Under the pieces are notes generated by a model that was not told the origin of the DNA, searched no databases, and saw nothing but the letters and a program-made list of their open reading frames with translations. From positions 291,183 to 355,182 of the forward strand of contig JAJQDI010000031.1 of the NCBI GenBank assembly GCA_021202275.1: DNA of 64,000 bases, given 5' to 3'. Made by a program: the position numbers and the translations under genes. This stretch comes from Bacteroides sp. (lineage in GTDB: Bacteria > Bacteroidota > Bacteroidia > Bacteroidales > Bacteroidaceae). This document shows positions 61,522-64,000 of this stretch, one piece after another (position 1 is the first letter of the stretch; every line of letters begins with the position of its first letter).

Positions 61522-62171
61522 TGTGTATGCCTTTGCTGGATATACATACCCACCATATCCCGAAAGATCCTTGCCAGGCCATCCGGAGTTGCCGGCCGGA
61601 GGAGTTCTCTCCCGCTGCCAAAGGTTATTTTTCCATAGGATTGCATCCCTGGTTTCTTGCAGATAAACCTATAAAAGATGCAGACTGGTGGAAAGAGTTC
61701 ATCTTTCTGCCGCAGGTGCTGGCAGTAGGAGAGGCGGGGCTCGATAAAGTTGCAGATACCCCTTTCCCGTTGCAGCAAGAATTCCTGATCCGTCAGATCG
61801 CCTGGGCCGAGGAGAGTGGCAAACCGCTGATCCTCCATGCGGTTCGCGCTACTGCTGAACTCATTGCGCTGAAAAGGGAATACAACCCCTCTGTTCCGTG
61901 GATCATACATGGTTTCCGGGGAAAAAGAGAATTGGCCCGGGAATATATCCGACACGGATTTTGTCTTTCTTTCGGAGAGAAATACCAGGAAGAAGCCTTG
62001 CGTGATGTTCCGGTGGAAAGGATGTTTTTAGAGACAGACGAAAGTTCCGAAGATATTCATGAGCTTTATCGGCGTGCGGCTCAGATAAAGAAGATGTCTG
62101 TAGCAGACTTTGTGGGAAATGTGACGCGAAATATAAATTCCGTTTTTAAAATAACCACGATACACGATTGA
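61521..62171 (+). CDS. TatD-family metal-dependent hydrolase
   Basis: The 216-residue protein has the TatD layout: DIHTHH at the start, GLHPWF, VGEAGLDK, HAVRATAEL in place of the common HxRxA, IHGFRGK, and ETDES near the C-terminus. These are the metal ligands and catalytic Asp of TIM-barrel nucleases of this family. Its ATG at 61521 shares one base with the yidD stop, so an earlier in-frame start at 61479 is unlikely. It is on the short side compared with about 260 residues for E. coli TatD. The substrate is probably DNA ends. Confidence 0.87.
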   Translation: MCMPLLDIHTHHIPKDPCQAIRSCRPEEFSPAAKGYFSIGLHPWFLADKPIKDADWWKEFIFLPQVLAVGEAGLDKVADTPFPLQQEFLIRQIAWAEESGKPLILHAVRATAELIALKREYNPSVPWIIHGFRGKRELAREYIRHGFCLSFGEKYQEEALRDVPVERMFLETDESSEDIHELYRRAAQIKKMSVADFVGNVTRNINSVFKITTIHD

Positions 62172-62519
62172 AAAATCCGATGGATAATGGTTTGAAACAA
62201 AGAGTCGGCAAAGTCAATCTAAATTTCACAAAACCAATCGTAACCACACACATCCGCAACACGCCTGTCACATGTGTTGTGTCGTTTTGGGTTGCCTTGG
62301 GTCGCGCCGCATCAGACGCAGTGCAGATGTACGCCGACCCGGCAGCAGGGTCTGTCTGAGCGGAGCGGGTTTATCCTGCGAAGAGGCGTAGATCAAACGG
62401 AGTAGCGAAAAAAGATACATTCTCCTTTATGGGATGTATTTTCAATTGTACATCTTAAATTGTCTAATCGTAAATCTCTTTGTTTCTTTGGCGGAGCAAA
62501 GAAATGAACAGATACAGAG
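62172..62519. other. Unexplained gap before tyrS
   Basis: No supported gene is seen. The first part (62172-62400) contains a GC-richer stretch with GGGTCGCGCCGC and GCCGACCC that can pair, and is not clearly coding. The later part has AATCGTAAATCTC, half of the inverted-repeat family at 2922. The 63-residue frame at 62168-62359 has no recognised content. Confidence 0.5.
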
Positions 62520-62551
62520 TTTGTTTCTTCCGGGAAAGAGTCGTATTTTTG
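62520..62551 (+). promoter_or_regulatory. Promoter of tyrS
   Basis: TTTG at 62520-62523, then exactly 20 bases, then TATTTTTG at 62544-62551. This is a full match to the Bacteroides -33/-7 consensus. The ATG follows 31 bases later. Confidence 0.75.
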
Positions 62552-62582
62552 TCCCTGTAAAATTTAAATATACAATCATTCG

Positions 62583-63875
62583 ATGAATTTTGTAGAAGAA
62601 TTAAGATGGCGCGGTATGTTGCAGGATATGATGCCTGGTACCGAAGAGTTATTGCAGAAAGAGCAGGTAACCGCTTATCTCGGAATTGACCCTACGGCAG
62701 ACTCCCTGCATATCGGTCATCTGTGCGGGGTGATGATGCTGCGGCACCTTCAGCGTTGTGGTCATAAGCCTCTCGCGCTGATAGGAGGAGCCACCGGTAT
62801 GATCGGTGATCCGTCCGGAAAGTCCGCCGAAAGGAACCTGCTGACCGAAGATATACTTCGCCACAATCAGGCTTGTATCGGAAAACAGCTGGCCAAATTC
62901 CTGGATTTTGAGTCAGACGCTCTCAACCGGGCCGAATTGGTCAACAACTACGACTGGATGAAAGAATTCTCTTTCCTTGACTTTGTCCGCGATGTAGGTA
63001 AGCACATTACGGTCAACTACATGATGGCCAAGGAATCTGTGAAAAAACGCCTCAATGGAGAAGCGCGCGACGGTCTCTCCTTCACGGAGTTTACCTATCA
63101 GCTTCTGCAAGGTTACGATTATCTGCATTTGTATCAGACCAGGAACTGTAAATTGCAGATGGGAGGTTCGGATCAATGGGGAAATATTACGACCGGTGCC
63201 GAGCTGATCCGCCGTACCCTGGGAAAAGAGTGTTATGCGCTCATCTGCCCGTTGATCACCAAAGCAGACGGTGGTAAATTCGGTAAGACAGAATCCGGTA
63301 ATATCTGGCTGGATCCCCGCTATACTTCTCCGTATAAATTCTATCAGTTCTGGATGAACGTAAGTGATGCCGATGCCGAACGTTACATCAAGATATTCAC
63401 CTCCCTTCCCAAAGAAGAGATTGATGCCCTGACAGCCGAACACCGGGAAGCACCTCATTTGCGCGTGTTGCAGAAACGCCTGGCCTATGAAGTAACTGTG
63501 ATGGTACATTCCGAAGCAGACTACAATGCGGCTGTGGAAGCCTCCGGTATCCTGTTTGGAGGAGCCACCTCAGATGCCCTGAAACGTCTGGACGAAGATA
63601 CCTTGCTGGCCGTGTTCGAAGGAGTACCGCAGTTCCAAGTATCCCGTGACGTGATCGCAGCAGGTGTAAAAGCAGTAGATCTGTTGGTGGAAAACGCGGC
63701 TGTATTCCCTTCCAAAGGAGAGATGCGTAAACTGGTACAAGGCGGTGGAGTCTCTCTGAATAAAGAGAAACTGTCTGCTCCCGATCAGGAAATTACCTCT
63801 GCCGACCTGCTCAATGATAAGTATCTGCTGGTGCAGCGCGGCAAGAAAAACTACTACCTGCTGATCGTGAAATAA
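62583..63875 (+). CDS. tyrS: Tyrosyl-tRNA synthetase
   Basis: The 430-residue class I synthetase charges tRNA-Tyr. The HIGH motif is His43-I-G-His46, and the KMSKS-type loop is Lys232-F-G-Lys235-T236. GGSDQWGNI is the tyrosine-binding segment, and the C-terminal part has an S4-like RNA-binding domain (MRKLVQGGGVSLN). Length and motifs are normal. It lies behind a full promoter and before the tRNA-Gln promoter. Confidence 0.97.
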   Translation: MNFVEELRWRGMLQDMMPGTEELLQKEQVTAYLGIDPTADSLHIGHLCGVMMLRHLQRCGHKPLALIGGATGMIGDPSGKSAERNLLTEDILRHNQACIGKQLAKFLDFESDALNRAELVNNYDWMKEFSFLDFVRDVGKHITVNYMMAKESVKKRLNGEARDGLSFTEFTYQLLQGYDYLHLYQTRNCKLQMGGSDQWGNITTGAELIRRTLGKECYALICPLITKADGGKFGKTESGNIWLDPRYTSPYKFYQFWMNVSDADAERYIKIFTSLPKEEIDALTAEHREAPHLRVLQKRLAYEVTVMVHSEADYNAAVEASGILFGGATSDALKRLDEDTLLAVFEGVPQFQVSRDVIAAGVKAVDLLVENAAVFPSKGEMRKLVQGGGVSLNKEKLSAPDQEITSADLLNDKYLLVQRGKKNYYLLIVK

Positions 63876-63895
63876 ACAAAAAGTAACCGGAAAAC

Positions 63896-63926
63896 TTGCA
63901 CATCCGGCTACTATGCACTATCTTTG
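63896..63926 (+). promoter_or_regulatory. Promoter of the tRNA-Gln gene
   Basis: TTG at 63896-63898, then 20 bases, then TATCTTTG at 63919-63926. This matches the Bacteroides consensus and lies about 26 bases before the tRNA. Confidence 0.7.
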
Positions 63927-63952
63927 CATCGCTTTTGAAAGAAAGCCCGTGT

Positions 63953-64000
63953 TTGTCCTATGGTGTAATGGTAGCACAACAGTTTTTGGTTCTGTTTGTC
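63953..64000 (+). tRNA. tRNA-Gln (anticodon TTG), 3' part outside the window
   Basis: The 5' half of a tRNA is visible. The acceptor strand TTGTCCT is followed by AT, the D-arm GGTGTAATGGTAGCA, and an anticodon arm with loop TTTTGGT whose anticodon is TTG. It closely resembles other Bacteroidetes tRNA-Gln genes in the D arm and anticodon loop. The variable loop, T arm and 3' acceptor lie beyond 64000. Confidence 0.82.

Noticed and set aside
62168..62359. 63-residue frame after the TatD-family gene
   Set aside because: It has no ribosome site, family or coherent composition, and it overlaps the TatD-family stop codon.

Overview
The window is chromosomal DNA from a member of the Bacteroidales (Bacteroides/Parabacteroides-like; the exact genus is not resolved). 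The evidence is three SusC/SusD pairs, a hybrid two-component regulator, Bacteroidetes-specific housekeeping families (DUF4271, DUF3098), and repeated promoter boxes of the Bacteroides type (TAnnTTTG, sometimes with TTG or TTTG 20 bases upstream). The only RNA gene is a tRNA-Gln cut by the right edge. No phage, integrase, transposase or CRISPR array was found.

Layout. 1-5.7 kb: end of an outer-membrane barrel protein, radical SAM protein, flavin reductase, a frameshifted SulP anion transporter and rubrerythrin. 5.9-15.0 kb: polysaccharide utilisation locus (PUL) 1, with SusC, SusD, a large glycan-binding lipoprotein, a BACON-GH5 endoglycanase and a small lipoprotein; a serine-type sulfatase follows. 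16.7-24.1 kb: nadB, a membrane PH-like protein, lpdA, a PBP4-type peptidase and a CoA-transferase operon. 24.5-31.5 kb: miaB, a PspC protein, a methyltransferase, then the cluster ftsX-DUF3098-uppP-truB-queA-folK. 31.6-50.2 kb: PUL 2, with a hybrid two-component regulator, GH88, GH2, two alginate-lyase-fold proteins, SusC, SusD and two related IPT-domain lipoproteins. 51.1-56.0 kb: an orphan SusC/SusD pair on the minus strand. 56.7-64 kb: metK behind a SAM-II-like riboswitch, then a LOG-family protein, DUF4271, hemD, rnpA, yidD, a TatD-family protein, tyrS and tRNA-Gln.

How the genes work together. PUL 1 looks like a beta-glucan or xyloglucan-type system: the surface GH5 cuts the chain, lipoproteins and SusD bind it, SusC imports it. 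PUL 2 looks built for a uronic-acid polymer. The alginate-lyase-fold proteins would cut by beta-elimination, GH88 would remove the unsaturated uronate, GH2 would trim a neighbouring sugar, and the regulator would sense the product. GH88 next to this lyase type suggests glucuronan or a glucuronate-containing heteropolymer more than alginate; this is inference.

Quality caution. Six genes are broken or extended by one-base length errors in homopolymer runs. The pattern fits sequencing indels best, although two nine-base G/C runs, in a sensor-regulator and a SusC, could also be switch tracts. Several intergenic regions carry palindromes, long inverted repeats and a five-copy 22-bp tandem repeat.
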